Shown here: piece after piece, positions 1 to 8,497 of the stretch
How the letters are laid out: each line of letters starts with the position of its first letter
Numbering within the stretch: the first letter of the stretch is position 1
Source: Xanthobacteraceae bacterium
Lineage (GTDB): Bacteria; Pseudomonadota; Alphaproteobacteria; Rhizobiales; Xanthobacteraceae
NCBI GenBank assembly: GCA_029266425.1
Contig: JAQSWY010000040.1
Coordinates: forward strand, 1-33,899
Direction of reading: 5' to 3'
DNA: 33,899 bases
Translations under genes and position numbers: made by a program
Notes under the pieces: model-generated
Told to the model about the DNA's origin: nothing
The model's input: the letters and a program-made list of their open reading frames with translations, nothing else
The model's database searches: none

Positions 1-1949
1 TGCTGGAGCGCGACGACGTCATCATCGTCGCCTCGGTGTCCTGCATCTACGGTATCGGCTCGGTCGAGACCTATGCCTCGATGACCTTCAAGATCGAGGT
101 CGGCGACCGCATCGACCAGCGCGGGATTTTAGCCGACCTCGTCGCCCTGCAATACAAGCGCATCCAGGGCGATTTTGGCCGCGGCACCTTCCGAGTGCGC
201 GGCGACGTCATCGAGATCTTCCCGGCGCACTATGAGGACCGGGCCTGGCGGGTCTCGCTGTTCGGCGACGAGGTGGAGAGCATCCAGGAGTTCGATCCGC
301 TCACCGGCACGAAATCGCAGGACCTCAAATTCGTGAAGGTCTATGCGAACTCGCACTATGTGACGCCGCGCCCGACGCTGATCCAGGCCATTGCCGGGAT
401 CAAGAACGAATTGCGCCACCGGCTCGAAGAGCTGAACGCCATGGGGCGCTATCTCGAGGCGCAACGGCTGGAGCAGCGCTGCACGTTCGACATCGAGATG
501 ATGGAGGCGACGGGGAGCTGTGCCGGCATCGAGAATTATTCGCGCTGGCTGACTGGACGCCGCCCCGGCGAGCCGCCGCCGACGCTGTTCGAATATGTGC
601 CGGACAACGCGCTGATCTTCGTCGATGAGAGCCACGTCACCGTCCCGCAGATCGGTGCCATGTATCGCGGCGACTTCCGCCGCAAGGCGACGCTGGCAGA
701 ATACGGCTTCCGCCTGCCGTCCTGCATGGACAACCGGCCGCTGCGCTTCGAGGAATGGGAGGCGATGCGCCCGCAGACCGTGCATGTCTCGGCGACCCCG
801 GGCCCGTGGGAGATGGACCGCACCGGCGGCGTCTTCGTCGAGCAGGTGATCCGTCCGACCGGCCTGGTCGATCCGCCCGTCGAGGTCCGCCCGGCGCGCA
901 CCCAGGTCGATGATCTGCTCGGCGAGGTGCGGGCGACCGCGGCGAAGGGTTATCGCACGCTGGTGACGGTGCTCACCAAGCGCATGGCGGAGGATCTCAC
1001 CGAGTATCTGCACGAGAACGGCATCCGCGTGCGCTACATGCATTCGGACATCGACACCATCGAGCGCATCGAGATCATCCGCGACCTCAGGCTCGGCGCG
1101 TTCGATGCGCTGATCGGCATCAATCTGCTGCGCGAGGGCCTCGACATCCCGGAATGCGCGCTGGTCGCCATCCTCGACGCCGACAAGGAGGGCTTCCTGC
1201 GCTCCGAGACCTCGCTGGTGCAAACCATCGGCCGCGCCGCGCGTAACGTCGACGGCCGGGTGGTGCTCTATGCAGACAACGTCACCGGCTCGATGGAGCG
1301 GGCAATGGCGGAGACGCAGCGCCGCCGCGACAAGCAGGTGGCGTGGAACACCGAGCACGGCATCACCCCGGAGAGCGTGCGCAAGGCGATCGGCGACATC
1401 CTCAACAGCGTCTATGAGCGCGACCACGTCACGGTGGATTCCGGCCTCGCCGAGGCGCCCGCCGCCTATGGGCATAATCTGGCGGCGGTGATCGCCGATC
1501 TCGAGAAGCGCATGCGGGCGGCGGCGGCCGATCTCGATTTCGAGCAGGCGGCGCGGCTGCGCGACGAGATCAAGCGGCTGCAGGCCACCGAGCTTGCCAT
1601 CTCCGACGATCCGCTGGCGCGGCAGGACGCCATCGACGACCGGACCGGGGGCTATCGCGGCGAGCGCAAATATGGCCGCGCCGCCAATCTCCCGGCGAAA
1701 GGGAAGGGCGGCAAATCCGGCAGCTCCCGCACCGGCGCGGCGATCCGTGCCGAAGAGATCCAGGCTGCCTACGATCCCGACGAGGGAGATCGGCCGGCGG
1801 GCTCGCGCATCGTCAAGCCGTCGCTGGACGATATGGGGCCCGGCACCGACCGCACCGAGCCGCTCGGCCCCGAAGGCTGGACCCGACCGGAACGGTCGGA
1901 CCCGATGACCAAGGGCTACAAGAAGGGCGGGCGGCGCAGCCGGCGTTGA
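1..1949 (+). CDS. uvrB: UvrABC system protein B, 5' truncated by window edge
   Basis: Damage-verifying helicase-like subunit of the UvrABC nucleotide excision repair complex, cytoplasmic. The reading frame is open from base 3, so the gene begins outside the window; roughly the first 130-140 residues, including Walker A, are missing. The visible 648 residues start in the conserved DDVIIVASVSCIYGIGS stretch. They then show the DESH box of helicase motif II (LIFVDESHVT), the VSATPGPWE motif, the HSDIDTIER and GINLLREGLDIPE motifs and the QTIGRAARN motif VI. A C-terminal UVR domain (DLDFEQAARLRDEIKRL), which contacts UvrC, follows. After the UVR domain there is a basic, low-complexity tail of about 110 residues rich in Gly, Arg, Lys and Pro. 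E. coli UvrB ends soon after UVR, so the tail is extra, as in some alphaproteobacterial homologues. Identification is secure. Confidence 0.97.
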   Translation, partial: LERDDVIIVASVSCIYGIGSVETYASMTFKIEVGDRIDQRGILADLVALQYKRIQGDFGRGTFRVRGDVIEIFPAHYEDRAWRVSLFGDEVESIQEFDPLTGTKSQDLKFVKVYANSHYVTPRPTLIQAIAGIKNELRHRLEELNAMGRYLEAQRLEQRCTFDIEMMEATGSCAGIENYSRWLTGRRPGEPPPTLFEYVPDNALIFVDESHVTVPQIGAMYRGDFRRKATLAEYGFRLPSCMDNRPLRFEEWEAMRPQTVHVSATPGPWEMDRTGGVFVEQVIRPTGLVDPPVEVRPARTQVDDLLGEVRATAAKGYRTLVTVLTKRMAEDLTEYLHENGIRVRYMHSDIDTIERIEIIRDLRLGAFDALIGINLLREGLDIPECALVAILDADKEGFLRSETSLVQTIGRAARNVDGRVVLYADNVTGSMERAMAETQRRRDKQVAWNTEHGITPESVRKAIGDILNSVYERDHVTVDSGLAEAPAAYGHNLAAVIADLEKRMRAAAADLDFEQAARLRDEIKRLQATELAISDDPLARQDAIDDRTGGYRGERKYGRAANLPAKGKGGKSGSSRTGAAIRAEEIQAAYDPDEGDRPAGSRIVKPSLDDMGPGTDRTEPLGPEGWTRPERSDPMTKGYKKGGRRSRR

Positions 1950-1998
1950 CAGGAAATACCGTTCGGCCTCAACTCCCGGTCCGTTATCGGGGGATGAC

Positions 1999-2367
1999 AT
2001 GAACTTTACGCAGGCGGTCACATCGGGCTTCCAGCAATATGCCGGCTTCGCCGGGCGGGCGGCGCGCTCGGAGTTCTGGTTCTGGGTGCTGTTCACGGTG
2101 CTGGTGTCCATCGCGACGAACATGCTCGACGTCGTGCTGTTCGGATACGAGATCGCATTGCAGATCGGGCCGCTCAACGCCTTGACGAGCCTCGCACTGC
2201 TGGTGCCCTCGATCGCGATCGGGACCCGGCGCTTGCACGACATCGACCGCACCGGCTGGTGGCAGTTGCTGATGCTGACCGGCATCGGCCTCATCCTGCT
2301 CGTGGTCTGGTGGTGCTTCAGGGGCACCGCGGGGCCGAACCGCTTCGGGGCCGATCCGCTCGGCTGA
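1999..2367 (+). CDS. DUF805 family small inner membrane protein
   Basis: A 122-residue protein of the DUF805 family, of unknown function, predicted in the inner membrane. The family signatures are visible: an N-terminal FxGRAARSEFWFW segment (residues about 17-29), hydrophobic helices around 28-48 and 60-75, the RRLHDIDRTGWWQLL motif (about 77-91), a last helix about 92-106, and the terminal NRFGADPLG. The start ATG follows a GGGGA ribosome-binding site six bases upstream. It lies 49 bp after uvrB on the same strand and may be read through from it, but nothing links the two functionally. The following gene is convergent, with its stop 10 bp away. Confidence 0.9.
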   Translation: MNFTQAVTSGFQQYAGFAGRAARSEFWFWVLFTVLVSIATNMLDVVLFGYEIALQIGPLNALTSLALLVPSIAIGTRRLHDIDRTGWWQLLMLTGIGLILLVVWWCFRGTAGPNRFGADPLG

Positions 2368-2377
2368 GCCGGCTCGC

Positions 2378-3475
2378 CTATTCCGCGGGCACGAGGGCGG
2401 GGGATCCGGCGATCTCGCTCTTCCGCCGGCGCGGCTTGTCGAGGAGCCGATTCAACGGCTTCTCCAGCCAGCGATGGGCGAGGACCGCAACGGCCATCGA
2501 CGCAGCCAGTGTCGCTGGCACGAACAGCAGCATCGCGTGCGCGTCCGCCTTCCGCCACGCCAGGGCGACGAGGTTGATGACGAAGGGGTGCGCCAGAAAG
2601 AGCACATAGCCGGCCGCGGCGATCCTCACCGCGCGGTCATAGAGCCAGTGCCCTCGTGTCGGCTGCGGGGCGAGCGCGAAGCCGGCACAGGTCATCGCGG
2701 CCGGAATTCCCGCCCAGAGGAAGCGAAGCGGCAAGGAGCGGTCGGGCCAGGCGGTGGCGGCCAGCAGCAGGGCAAAACCACCGAGCGCAAGCAGGGCTCC
2801 CTGGCGCACCGACAGCCGGGCGCCGCGCATGAACAGGCCGGCGAGCCCGATGCCGAGCAGAAACTCCAGCATCACCGGATCGCTCCAGTATTTCAGCACC
2901 CAGTGCTGGTCGGAAGGGAACGGACAGGCCGCCGCGCCGAGCGTGATGATGCCGGCGAGCAAGGCGAGGCCGGCACGCAGCGGCAAGGTTGAGCGCCATC
3001 GCGAACAGCGCGCTGAACAGCATCTCGTAGTTCAGCGTCCAGCCGAGAATGAGGATGGGCAGCGTCTCGCCATCCTGGTTCGGCCAGGGGACGAAGAACA
3101 GCAAGGCGAGAAGGTGCTCCAGGCTGAAGGAGGCGTGCGCGACTTCGCCGGAAAACAGGAACAGCGCCAGCACCATCAGGCCGGTGAACAGCCAGTAGAG
3201 CGGCACCAGGCGCAGCAGGCGGCGGCGAGGAAGCGGGCGCCTTCGCCGGCCACGCCGAATTGCCCGCGGGCGGCATAGAAGGTCGCGAAACCGCTGATGA
3301 CGAAGAAGATGTCGATCCGGTTCATCTGCGAGAAGGGATCGACTGGCGCCGGCATGTGGAGGTGCTCGACCGCCTCGTGCAGCGCGTGGCCATAGACCAC
3401 CTGCACCGCGACGATCACGCGGAGCACTTGCAGGTTCTGGAGCAGGGCAAGCCGGGTCGCTGGAATTCCGAACAT
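2378..3475 (-). pseudogene. Acyltransferase family 3 (OafA/ExoZ-like) gene with two frameshifts
   Basis: The three pieces together look like an integral-membrane acyltransferase of the type that O-acetylates surface polysaccharides. The N-terminal piece (3475 down to about 3225) has LQVLRVIVAVQVVYGHA with the family histidine and IDIFFVISGF. The middle piece continues in another frame with RLLRLVPLYWLFTGLMVLALFL and GWTLNYEMLFSALFAM down to about 2990. The last piece, from about 2985, returns to the first frame with several hydrophobic helices and ends RRRKSEIAGSPALVPAE. As read, translation from 3475 stops after 99 codons. One base appears missing near 3225-3235, beside a GCC repeat, and one appears extra near 2985-2990, so the shifts cancel. 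Either a recently inactivated gene or two sequence errors would explain this. No clear ribosome-binding site precedes 3475. Confidence 0.8.
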
Positions 3476-3597
3476 TCGCCGTGGGTGGCTGCGCAGCGAT
3501 TACGGATGTTCGCCCCTTTGGATGAAACGGCCGGTCCCAGTCGTCGCCGAGCTTGTGCGGGCCATTTCGGCCTTCTGACGCGCGGCCCGGAATCGAA

Positions 3598-3620
3598 ATC
3601 CCCGGCACGAGGCCGGGGAT
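3598..3620. repeat. Short intergenic hairpin, REP-like
   Basis: Perfect 9-bp stem ATCCCCGGC / GCCGGGGAT around the loop ACGAG, between the Tim44-like gene and the broken acyltransferase gene. It resembles the short palindromes seen elsewhere in the window but has its own loop. It has no T-run on either side, so I do not call it a terminator. Confidence 0.6.
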
Positions 3621-3654
3621 GACAGGTCGTCAGGAATGAGGGGGCGCCCTCGTG

Positions 3655-4692
3655 TCAGCCCTGCTGAACGGCGCTCGCCGTCCACTCGCCGCCGGGGCGG
3701 CGGGTGAAGGTCCAGAACTCGGTCGCCTGGATCGGGCGCTCGAGATCGCCCTGCACCAGACGCCCGGTGGCGCGATCGACCACGGCATCCTTCAGTTCAT
3801 AGCGCATGGCGACGGTGGCGAAGTCTTCGCCGTCCTCGCTCCAGGCTTCGGACAGGTCGCCCTGCAGCAGCTTGACGTCCTCGAGCCGGTTGACGAGGCC
3901 GTCGCGGGCAAGCTCGTCCAGCTCTTCCGCGATATAGCCGTACATTTCCGGCGTCAGCAGGCGCTGCAGGCTGGCGCGGTCGTCCTTGCCATAGGCAGCC
4001 TGGACCTCGCTCAGCGTGCGCTCGAAGGCGTCGAAGTCGGAACCCTGCAGCTTCAGCGGCTTGCCACGCGGTCCGGTATTGAAGCCGAAGCGGCCAGCAC
4101 CGGCTGAGGCAAGACCCGCGGAAGCCTGACTGCCGGTCGGCTGGGCGCCTTCATGGGCATCGCGGTTCATCGTGTCAGGGCGCGGGCCACCGGCGTAGGA
4201 CAGCTGGTTGCGGCTGCGCAGCCAGCCCATGACGAGCCGTACCACGATGAAGATCAGCGCGACCTGCAGCAGCAGGCCGAGAATGCCGGAGAGGCTGCCG
4301 AGGCCGGAGAAGAAGCCGGAGCCCATCAGCAGGCCGAACAGGCCGGCGCCGAGCAGGCCACCCATCAGGCCGCCCATGAAGCCGGGACGATTGAAGAAGC
4401 CGCCGGGCTGCTGGCGCGGCGCGGCATTGTTCAGGCCGGGCTGCGCAGGCTGGTTCGGCGTGGCGGAGCGCTGCATCGGTTGCGCGCTCGGCGCGGTCGG
4501 CGTCGGCGCCGGGGTCGACCAGGTGCGGGTGCCGCGGCTGCCGAAACTGCCGCCGCGCCCCACGCGGGCCTCGGCGAAGTCGGCAGCGACCATGGTGCCG
4601 GCGGCCAGCACCAGCGCCGCGAGCGCGACGCGCAACGAGGTGCGGCGAGCGCTGGTGGATGTCGAGAATCGAAGCATCTGTCCCATATCCAT
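3655..4692 (-). CDS. Tim44-like domain protein, exported or membrane-anchored
   Basis: A 345-residue protein of the bacterial Tim44-like family, related to the matrix domain of mitochondrial Tim44; its role in bacteria is poorly defined. From the N-terminus there is a hydrophobic signal or anchor (about residues 20-42, ending AEARVGRGGSFGSRG), and then a Pro/Thr/Gln-rich linker. A Gly-rich hydrophobic segment (about 110-140) leads into a transmembrane helix with LLLQVALIFIVVRLVMGWL (about 143-161). The C-terminal Tim44-like domain (about 205-345) contains FDAFERTLSEVQAAYGKDD, LLTPEMYGYI and the terminal EFWTFTRRPGGEWTASAVQQ. The start is uncertain: ATGs at 4692, 4686 and 4677 are all in frame, and none has a strong ribosome-binding site. 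A perfect hairpin sits 3 bases upstream of 4692. Confidence 0.88.
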   Translation of the reverse strand: MDMGQMLRFSTSTSARRTSLRVALAALVLAAGTMVAADFAEARVGRGGSFGSRGTRTWSTPAPTPTAPSAQPMQRSATPNQPAQPGLNNAAPRQQPGGFFNRPGFMGGLMGGLLGAGLFGLLMGSGFFSGLGSLSGILGLLLQVALIFIVVRLVMGWLRSRNQLSYAGGPRPDTMNRDAHEGAQPTGSQASAGLASAGAGRFGFNTGPRGKPLKLQGSDFDAFERTLSEVQAAYGKDDRASLQRLLTPEMYGYIAEELDELARDGLVNRLEDVKLLQGDLSEAWSEDGEDFATVAMRYELKDAVVDRATGRLVQGDLERPIQATEFWTFTRRPGGEWTASAVQQG

Positions 4693-4695
4693 GAC

Positions 4696-4712
4696 GCGGC
4701 AGAGCCTGCCGC
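4696..4712 (-). promoter_or_regulatory. Hairpin directly upstream of the Tim44-like start codon
   Basis: Perfect 7-bp GC stem GCGGCAG / CTGCCGC with a 3-base loop, ending 3 bases before the ATG at 4692 on the minus strand. In mRNA it would cover the place where a ribosome-binding site for 4692 should be. It may mean that initiation occurs at 4677, or that translation is controlled. This is inference from sequence only. Confidence 0.35.
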
Positions 4713-4963
4713 AACGTCATCTCATATGGGGTGCCAAGCGGGCTTTGTCACGCTCCGTTGCGCGCGAATCAGTGATGTCACACGCAAGAAATAAATTCGT
4801 AACCATGTTCACGATGTGTTACAGAAGGCTTGGGTTTGGAAATAAATCGGAAAGTAATTGGGGAGAGGTTGGTTCGCGTGATTGGCGGACGTCAGGCGCG
4901 AGACAGCGCCGGCGCATCGGCCATCAAGACAGGGAAACGCCCCGGAAACGGGCGTAACGCCAA

Positions 4964-5047
4964 ATGGCCCGTATCTGCATCAATCTCGTGCTTGGGCTTT
5001 CGCCGCTTCTATTGCCCGGCGCCCTGCTGCTGCTCGGCATTTCCTGA
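4964..5047 (+). CDS. Possible 27-residue single-helix membrane peptide
   Basis: An ATG-to-TGA frame of 27 codons encoding a short peptide whose residues 4-26 are almost entirely hydrophobic (ICINLVLGLSPLLLPGALLL), enough to span a membrane once. There is no clear Shine-Dalgarno sequence: the bases before the ATG form a small GGCGT-a-ACGCC dyad. It lies alone in a gene-poor region. The strong hydrophobic bias argues for a real peptide; the lack of a ribosome-binding site argues against it. Confidence 0.22.
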   Translation: MARICINLVLGLSPLLLPGALLLLGIS

Positions 5048-5087
5048 GCCGCAGCGTCGCGACCTGACCTACGGAGAACGTCGCCGA

Positions 5088-5110
5088 CCCCGCCATGCAC
5101 CGTGGCGGGG
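5088..5110. repeat. 8-bp GC hairpin
   Basis: Stem CCCCGCCA / TGGCGGGG with a 7-base loop, followed on the plus strand within about 10 bases by TTTT. It could be a weak terminator for plus-strand transcription through the preceding short ORF, but the T-run is short and displaced. Confidence 0.35.
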
Positions 5111-5227
5111 GAGAACACGTTTTGAACCCGCCTGTCCGGGAAGGCCGGAGCGGGCGCAATTGTGCGCGCCCGTGTGGAACAATTCGGCGTGGCCGGATGA
5201 TCGGCCATGACGTGGTTCGGGAGGCGT

Positions 5228-5416
5228 TCAGAAGCCGAGCATCAGTTCGATGGCGGCGATCGATCCCGCCGGCACGGCGCTGGCCGGGCGCTTCACCGCG
5301 GCGCGCTCGGGCGCGTCGGTGGCATCGACGCGCACGCTCGGCGCAACAGCGCGCTGGCGCTCCATGCTGGCGGCATTCTCGCCGCGATTGACGGTCCTGG
5401 TCGAAGCTCTGGCCAT
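5228..5416 (-). CDS. Hypothetical 62-residue protein with strong ribosome-binding site
   Basis: Small gene not recognised as any family. The ATG at 5416 is preceded by GAGGAGG with a 5-base gap to the start, one of the better ribosome-binding sites in the window, and this decides the start over an in-frame ATG ten codons upstream. The product begins MARASTRTVNRGENAAS, is rich in Ala, Arg, Ser and Val, is basic in its first half, and ends GSIAAIELMLGF. It has no signal peptide, membrane helix or cysteine. It is divergent from ppc, with 293 bp between the two starts. The translation signal supports a real gene; function is unknown. Confidence 0.5.
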   Translation of the reverse strand: MARASTRTVNRGENAASMERQRAVAPSVRVDATDAPERAAVKRPASAVPAGSIAAIELMLGF

Positions 5417-5510
5417 TTCAGCCTCCTCGATACGCGACGTGGGCACTGTGATCCGGGTCTTGTCCGTCGTCGGTGACCGCCGTCACACTTTGTGCCCACC
5501 ACTCAACTGT

Positions 5511-5530
5511 CCGCCTTTATAAAATGGCGG
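5511..5530. promoter_or_regulatory. 20-bp near-palindrome in the divergent region before ppc
   Basis: CCGCCTTTATAAAATGGCGG: 5-bp GC arms (CCGCC/GGCGG) around an AT-rich centre, with one mismatch inside the next three pairs. It lies between the divergent 62-residue ORF and ppc, about 180 bp before the ppc start. The AT core stands out against the GC-rich surroundings, so it may be an operator or contain a promoter element. No regulator can be named. Confidence 0.3.
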
Positions 5531-5709
5531 TGCTGAACGCTCCCTGAGCGGCCCGTTCAGATAAGTGCCTGATCGGTTCAGCATCGCGGCGCAGATTGGG
5601 GCGGATCAGGGATTTGTCGTGGCATCAAATGGCCGCGGCTCGCGGGTGCCACTTGCCGGCGGCGGCATGTTAATTGCTACGTTCGCCGTATCAGCCGGAG
5701 CCTGTCGCC

Positions 5710-8496
5710 ATGTCAGTCGCCCTTTCCATCGCCAAGCCAGCCGATACCGACACCGAAGGCGATCTCGACCTCTCGCTGCGCGAAGAGATCCGCATGCTGG
5801 GCCGCCTGCTCGGCGACACGCTGCGCGACCAGGAGGGCGAGCCGATGTTCGCCCTGGTGGAGCAGGTGCGCCGGGTCTCCGCGCGCTTCCACCGCGAGGA
5901 GGACGAAGCGGCGCGGCACGAGCTCGAACTCATGCTCAACGGCCTCGCGCCCGACCAGACCATCACCCTGGTCCGCGCCTTCAGCTATTTCTCGCACCTC
6001 GCCAACATCGCCGAGGACCAGCACCTGCTGCGCCGCACCCGGGCTCTCAAGTCGAGCGGCGCCGGCGCGCAGCCGGGAACCCTGGAATACGCGCTCAGCC
6101 ATGCCCGCGCGGCGGGCATTTCCGTCGCCGAGCTGCGCAACTTCTTTGCCAAGGGACTGGCGAGCCCGGTGCTGACCGCGCACCCGACCGAGGTGCGCCG
6201 CCGCTCTACCATGACGCACGAGGCGCGCATCGCCGAGCTGCTTGCCGATCGCGCGCGGCTCGATCCCTCGCCGGAGGAACTCGACACCCTCACCGAGGAA
6301 TTGCGCCGCCGGGTGCTGACGCTCTGGCAGACCAACCTGTTGCGCAAGACCAAGCTGACCGTGCTCGACGAGGTGGCGAACGGCCTGACCTATTACGAGG
6401 CGACGTTCCTGCGCGAGCTGCCGCAGCTCTTCGCAGCGCTGGAGGACAGGCTCGCTGCCATCGAGGGGCGCCAGGACGCGCCGGAAGTCGGCTGCTTCGT
6501 GCGGACCGGCAGCTGGATCGGCGGCGACCGCGACGGCAATCCGTTCGTCACCGCCGACGTCACCCGGCAGACCATGCGGCTGCAGAGCTCGATCGCGGTG
6601 CGCTTCTATCTCGACGAGTTGCAGGCGCTCGGCACCGAGCTGTCCATCAGCACCATCCGGGTCACCGTCACCGACGAATTGCTGGCGCTGGTCGACAGTT
6701 CGCCCGATCTTTCGCCGCATCGGCGCAACGAGCCCTACCGGCTCGCCGTCACCGCCATCGCGGCCCGCCTCAAGGCGACCGCCTTCCGGCTCGAAGTCGC
6801 GGACCTCGTCGGCATTACCGAGGCGCCCACCACGCCACCCTATGCCTCCGCTGGCGAGTTCAAGGCCGATCTCGACGTGATCGACCGCTCGCTGAAGGCC
6901 CACAAGTCCGGCGCCATCGCCCGCGGGAAGCTCCGCTCGCTGCGCCGTGCGGTGGACTGCTTCGGCTTCCACCTCGCCATTCTGGATTCGCGCCAGAGCT
7001 CGGACGTGCATGAGCGCTGCGTCGCCGAGCTGTTCGAGGTGGCGGCGCCGGGCACCAATTATGCCGGTCTGCCGGAAGGCACCCGCGTCGCCATGCTGCT
7101 GCGGGAATTGACCACCGCGCGGCCGCTGACCTCGCCCTTCGCCAAATATTCCGCCGAGACCGTCGGCGAATTGGACATGCTGCGCACCTGCGCGCGCATC
7201 CACACCATCTACGGCCCGGAGGCGCTGCACACCTGCATCATCTCCAAGGCCGAGAGCGTCTCCGACATGCTGGAGCTGGCGCTGCTGCTCAAGGAGGTCG
7301 GCCTGGTCGATCCGGCCGGCTCCAGCGCCATCGACATGGTGCCGCTGTTCGAGACCATCGGCGACCTGCGCAACGCCGCCAAGGTGATGGAGCAGATGTT
7401 CCGCCTGCCCGAATTCCGCAAGCTGGTCGACAGCCGCGGCGGCATGCAGGAGGTCATGCTCGGCTATTCCGACAGCAACAAGGATGGCGGCTTCGTCACC
7501 TCGGGCTGGGAGCTCTACAAGGCCGAGATCGAGCTGATCGAGGTGTTCAAGCGCCATGGCGTCGGGCTTCGGCTGTTCCACGGCCGCGGCGGCTCGGTCG
7601 GCCGCGGCGGCGGCCCGAGCTATGACGCCATCCTCGCCCAGCCCGGCGGGGCGGTGCAGGGCCAATTGCGCATCACCGAGCAGGGCGAGATCATCTCGTC
7701 GAAATATTCGAACCCGTCCGTCGGCCGCGGCAATCTCGAAATCCTCGCCGCCGCGACGCTGGAGGCGACGCTGCTCTCTGGCGATGCCAAGGCGCCGCGC
7801 GACGAATATCTCTCGGTGATGGACGATCTCTCCAACGCCGCTTTCGCCGCCTATCGCAAGCTGGTCTACGAGACCCCGCGCTTCGAGGACTATTTCTGGG
7901 AATCGACCGTCATCAACGAGATCGCGACGCTGAACATCGGCTCGCGTCCGGCCTCGCGAAAGAAGACCCGGCGCATCGAGGATCTGCGCGCCATCCCCTG
8001 GGTGTTCTCCTGGGCGCAGTGCCGGCTGATGCTGCCGGGCTGGTACGGCTTCGGCGCGGCGATCAACCAATGGCTGGAGCGGCACCCGGACGGGCTGCCG
8101 CTGCTGCAGGAAATGTATCGGGAGTGGCCGTTCTTCCGCACCCAGCTTTCCAACATGGACATGGTGCTCTCCAAGAGCTCAATCGCCATCGCCTCGCGCT
8201 ATGCCGAGCTGGTGGAGGACCAGGAACTGCGCGAGAGCATTTTCGGGCGCATCCGCACCGAGTATCAGGACTCGATCGAGGCGCTGCTGAAGATCTCCCA
8301 GCAGAGCAAGCTGCTTGGCAGCAACCCGCTGCTCGACCGTTCGATCCGCAACCGCTTCCCCTATATCGACCCGCTGAACCATGTGCAGGTCGGCCTACTC
8401 AGGAAGTACCGCGCCAGCGACACCGACGAGCGGGTGCTGCAGGGGATTCAGCTGACGATCAACGGGATTTCGGCGGGACTGCGGAATAGCGGGTGA
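5710..8496 (+). CDS. ppc: Phosphoenolpyruvate carboxylase
   Basis: Carboxylates PEP with bicarbonate to oxaloacetate, replenishing the TCA cycle; cytoplasmic homotetramer in known members. The 928-residue protein is slightly longer than the E. coli enzyme (883) because of an N-terminal extension. Catalytic elements are in place with a constant offset of 45 from E. coli numbering. The TAHPTE histidine is H158, close to that offset. K591 lies in GYSDSNKDGG (E. coli K546). H624, R626 and R632 lie in FHGRGGSVGRGG (E. coli H579, R581, R587). The C-terminal asparagine N926 corresponds to E. coli N881, part of the aspartate-inhibition site, so allosteric inhibition is likely kept. I chose the ATG at 5710, which starts MSVALS and has GGAG upstream, over an in-frame ATG at 5674. 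The gene stands alone. Confidence 0.97.
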   Translation: MSVALSIAKPADTDTEGDLDLSLREEIRMLGRLLGDTLRDQEGEPMFALVEQVRRVSARFHREEDEAARHELELMLNGLAPDQTITLVRAFSYFSHLANIAEDQHLLRRTRALKSSGAGAQPGTLEYALSHARAAGISVAELRNFFAKGLASPVLTAHPTEVRRRSTMTHEARIAELLADRARLDPSPEELDTLTEELRRRVLTLWQTNLLRKTKLTVLDEVANGLTYYEATFLRELPQLFAALEDRLAAIEGRQDAPEVGCFVRTGSWIGGDRDGNPFVTADVTRQTMRLQSSIAVRFYLDELQALGTELSISTIRVTVTDELLALVDSSPDLSPHRRNEPYRLAVTAIAARLKATAFRLEVADLVGITEAPTTPPYASAGEFKADLDVIDRSLKAHKSGAIARGKLRSLRRAVDCFGFHLAILDSRQSSDVHERCVAELFEVAAPGTNYAGLPEGTRVAMLLRELTTARPLTSPFAKYSAETVGELDMLRTCARIHTIYGPEALHTCIISKAESVSDMLELALLLKEVGLVDPAGSSAIDMVPLFETIGDLRNAAKVMEQMFRLPEFRKLVDSRGGMQEVMLGYSDSNKDGGFVTSGWELYKAEIELIEVFKRHGVGLRLFHGRGGSVGRGGGPSYDAILAQPGGAVQGQLRITEQGEIISSKYSNPSVGRGNLEILAAATLEATLLSGDAKAPRDEYLSVMDDLSNAAFAAYRKLVYETPRFEDYFWESTVINEIATLNIGSRPASRKKTRRIEDLRAIPWVFSWAQCRLMLPGWYGFGAAINQWLERHPDGLPLLQEMYREWPFFRTQLSNMDMVLSKSSIAIASRYAELVEDQELRESIFGRIRTEYQDSIEALLKISQQSKLLGSNPLLDRSIRNRFPYIDPLNHVQVGLLRKYRASDTDERVLQGIQLTINGISAGLRNSG

Positions 8497-8497
8497 G

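Larger units (their letters stand above)
4713..5227. other. Gene-poor stretch between Tim44-like gene and small ORF
   Basis: About 515 bases without a convincing gene. An AT-richer part (about 4785-4860), unlike its surroundings, could hold promoter elements for the minus-strand Tim44-like gene, but I cannot assign -35/-10 boxes. The rest holds a possible 27-codon hydrophobic ORF (4964-5047), an 8-bp hairpin CCCCGCCA / TGGCGGGG (5088-5110) and a short TGGCCG/CGGCCA-type dyad close to 5200. Longer open frames here have no ribosome-binding sites and no family features, so I treat them as chance. Confidence 0.5.

Noticed and set aside
129..2558. Very long open frame on the minus strand opposite uvrB and DUF805
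   Set aside because: It has no ribosome-binding site or family features and mirrors the codon bias of the genuine genes on the other strand; typical of GC-rich DNA.
5713..8085. 790-codon open frame antisense to ppc
   Set aside because: Shadow of ppc, whose catalytic motifs are unmistakable on the plus strand.
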